A stretch of DNA of 6,659 nt from Paracoccaceae bacterium (GTDB lineage: Bacteria; Pseudomonadota; Alphaproteobacteria; Rhodobacterales; Rhodobacteraceae). Position 1 is the stretch's first letter, and each line of letters opens with the position of its first letter. Below the pieces are notes generated by a model. The model ran no database searches. It was given only the letters and a program-made list of their open reading frames with translations, and was not told the DNA's origin. Below are positions 5,850 to 6,659 of this stretch, one piece after another. The stretch lies in NCBI GenBank assembly GCA_026709725.1, contig JAPOSK010000238.1, positions 704 through 7,362 on the forward strand, given 5' to 3'. Made by a program: the position numbers and the translations under genes.

Positions 5850-6635
5850 ATGGCTGTTCGGGTGCGCAGACCGCTCTGGATCCAGGTGATGATCCTGATG
5901 GCCGTCCTCCTCCTGTGTGTCTTTCCGTTCTACTGGATGGTAACCACGTCTCTGAAGTCGCATATCGTCGCCCTTGAAGCGCCACCGGCATGGATCTTCA
6001 CACCCACACTTGAGAACTATCAGGAAGCACTCTTCAGGGACGGTGTCCTGCAGACACTGGCCAACTCGCTCATTATTGCAGTCTGCACCACCGCCCTTGC
6101 CCTCGCGCTTGGTGTTCCCGCCGCCTTTGCGCTGGCGCGGTTTGAGTTCCGGGGCAAAAAGGACCTCTGGTTCTGGTTCATCACCAACAGAATGATCTCG
6201 CCCATCGTTCTGGCCCTCCCCTTTTTTCTGCTCGCTCGTCTCCTGGGGATACTGGACAAGCACATCACCCTGATTCTGATCTACCTGACCTTCAACCTGC
6301 CCATCGTCATCTGGATCGTCACCGACCAGTTCCGCAGCATCCCCTTCGATCTTGATGAGGCGGCTCTGATGGAGGGGGCATCGCAGTTCCGGATCATGTC
6401 TTCCATCTGCCTGCCACTGGCCGCGCCCGGTGTTGCGGTGTCAGCCATTTTCTCATTCATCTTCTCGTGGAATGAGTTGATGTTCGGCCTCGTTCTGACC
6501 CGGAATGATGCCAAGACCGCCCCGGCGATGGCCGTGTCGTTCATGGAGGGATACAACCTTCCCTACGGCAAGATCATGGCAACATCGACCCTGATTGTCA
6601 TCCCGAAACTTCCAATATCACTGACCAAGTCTTGA
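5850..6635 (+). CDS. CUT1 ABC transporter permease 2 (MalG/UgpE type), C-terminus replaced
   Basis: Second inner-membrane channel subunit, partner of the permease just upstream. It reads 261 residues. Typical MalG/UgpE features are the N-terminal helix with CVFPFYWMVTTSLKS (23-37), TLENYQEALF (53-62), NSLIIAVCTTALALALGVPAAFALARFEFRGK (72-103), and a normal coupling loop with EAALMEGAS at 170-178 (EAA and Gly176 both present) followed by ICLPLAAPG. SWNELMFGLVLTR (206-218) and YGKIMATSTLIVIP (239-252) also fit. Family members then continue with a last hydrophobic helix and a short basic tail, often ending near RGLT. Here residues 253-261 are KLPISLTKS and then a stop, so most of the sixth helix is missing. 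Total length is roughly 15-20 residues short. The break near 6606 suggests an insertion, rearrangement, frameshift or assembly join. If genuine, the transporter may be non-functional unless another permease substitutes. Confidence 0.88.
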   Translation: MAVRVRRPLWIQVMILMAVLLLCVFPFYWMVTTSLKSHIVALEAPPAWIFTPTLENYQEALFRDGVLQTLANSLIIAVCTTALALALGVPAAFALARFEFRGKKDLWFWFITNRMISPIVLALPFFLLARLLGILDKHITLILIYLTFNLPIVIWIVTDQFRSIPFDLDEAALMEGASQFRIMSSICLPLAAPGVAVSAIFSFIFSWNELMFGLVLTRNDAKTAPAMAVSFMEGYNLPYGKIMATSTLIVIPKLPISLTKS

Positions 6636-6659
6636 TACTTGCGTTGTAACTTGCTCACC
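6606..6659. other. Terminal 54 bases unlike the permease gene: possible mobile-element end or assembly join
   Basis: From about 6606 the sequence no longer encodes the conserved permease C-terminus in any forward frame, and the composition drops to about 41% GC by hand count. The minus strand is open in one frame across the join (reading VSKLQRKYQDLVSDIGSF from 6658), but I do not recognise that peptide. No inverted repeat, target duplication or transposase can be seen in so short a piece, so its nature is undecided. Confidence 0.45.

Noticed and set aside
5802..6263. A 153-residue minus-strand open frame
   Set aside because: It is antisense to both permeases and made of low-quality charged sequence; the plus strand encodes unmistakable membrane proteins.
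6563..6658. Minus-strand gene entering from the right edge
   Set aside because: The open frame is short, crosses into permease coding sequence and matches nothing I recognise; too little sequence to call it.
1..6659. CRISPR array, tRNA, rRNA, riboswitch or phage defence system
   Set aside because: No regularly spaced direct repeats, no cloverleaf-like segments and no defence-type domains were seen; nearly all bases are taken by transporter and metabolic genes.

Overview
The window holds one sugar or polyol uptake-and-catabolism locus from a Gram-negative bacterium, most likely an alphaproteobacterium. That guess rests on the moderately high GC, the strong G/C preference at third codon positions, and the style of the CUT1 transporter genes; no phylogenetic marker is present. 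Genes run outward in both directions from a 126-base divergent control region at 3447-3572.

Leftward (minus strand) is a tight operon: a CUT1-type ABC transporter ATPase (2412-3446), an sn-glycerol-1-phosphate dehydrogenase (AraM/EgsA) family enzyme (1025-2434), a small SIS-domain protein of the 6-phospho-3-hexuloisomerase type (471-1028), and the N-terminal part of a short-chain dehydrogenase/reductase cut by the left window edge (1-467). These genes overlap by 23 and 4 bases or are 3 bases apart, so they are probably translated from one message.

Rightward (plus strand) are the other transporter parts: a secreted substrate-binding protein (3573-4910), a perfect 10-bp GC-rich hairpin after its stop, an inner-membrane permease of the MalF/UgpA type (4979-5848), and a second permease of the MalG/UgpE type (5850-6635). 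The second permease matches its family up to about residue 252. It then ends in nine residues that do not continue the expected last membrane helix, so the DNA from about 6606 onward looks like unrelated sequence: an insertion, a rearrangement or an assembly join.

Inferred joint role: the transporter imports a sugar, polyol or related compound, and the cytoplasmic enzymes (two NAD(P)-type oxidoreductases and a phospho-ketose isomerase-like SIS protein) turn it into a central-metabolism sugar phosphate. I do not recognise a described pathway with exactly this enzyme set. No kinase or dedicated regulator lies in the window; they could be beyond either edge. There are no RNA genes, CRISPR arrays or complete mobile elements that I can see, and no gene-free stretch longer than 300 bases.
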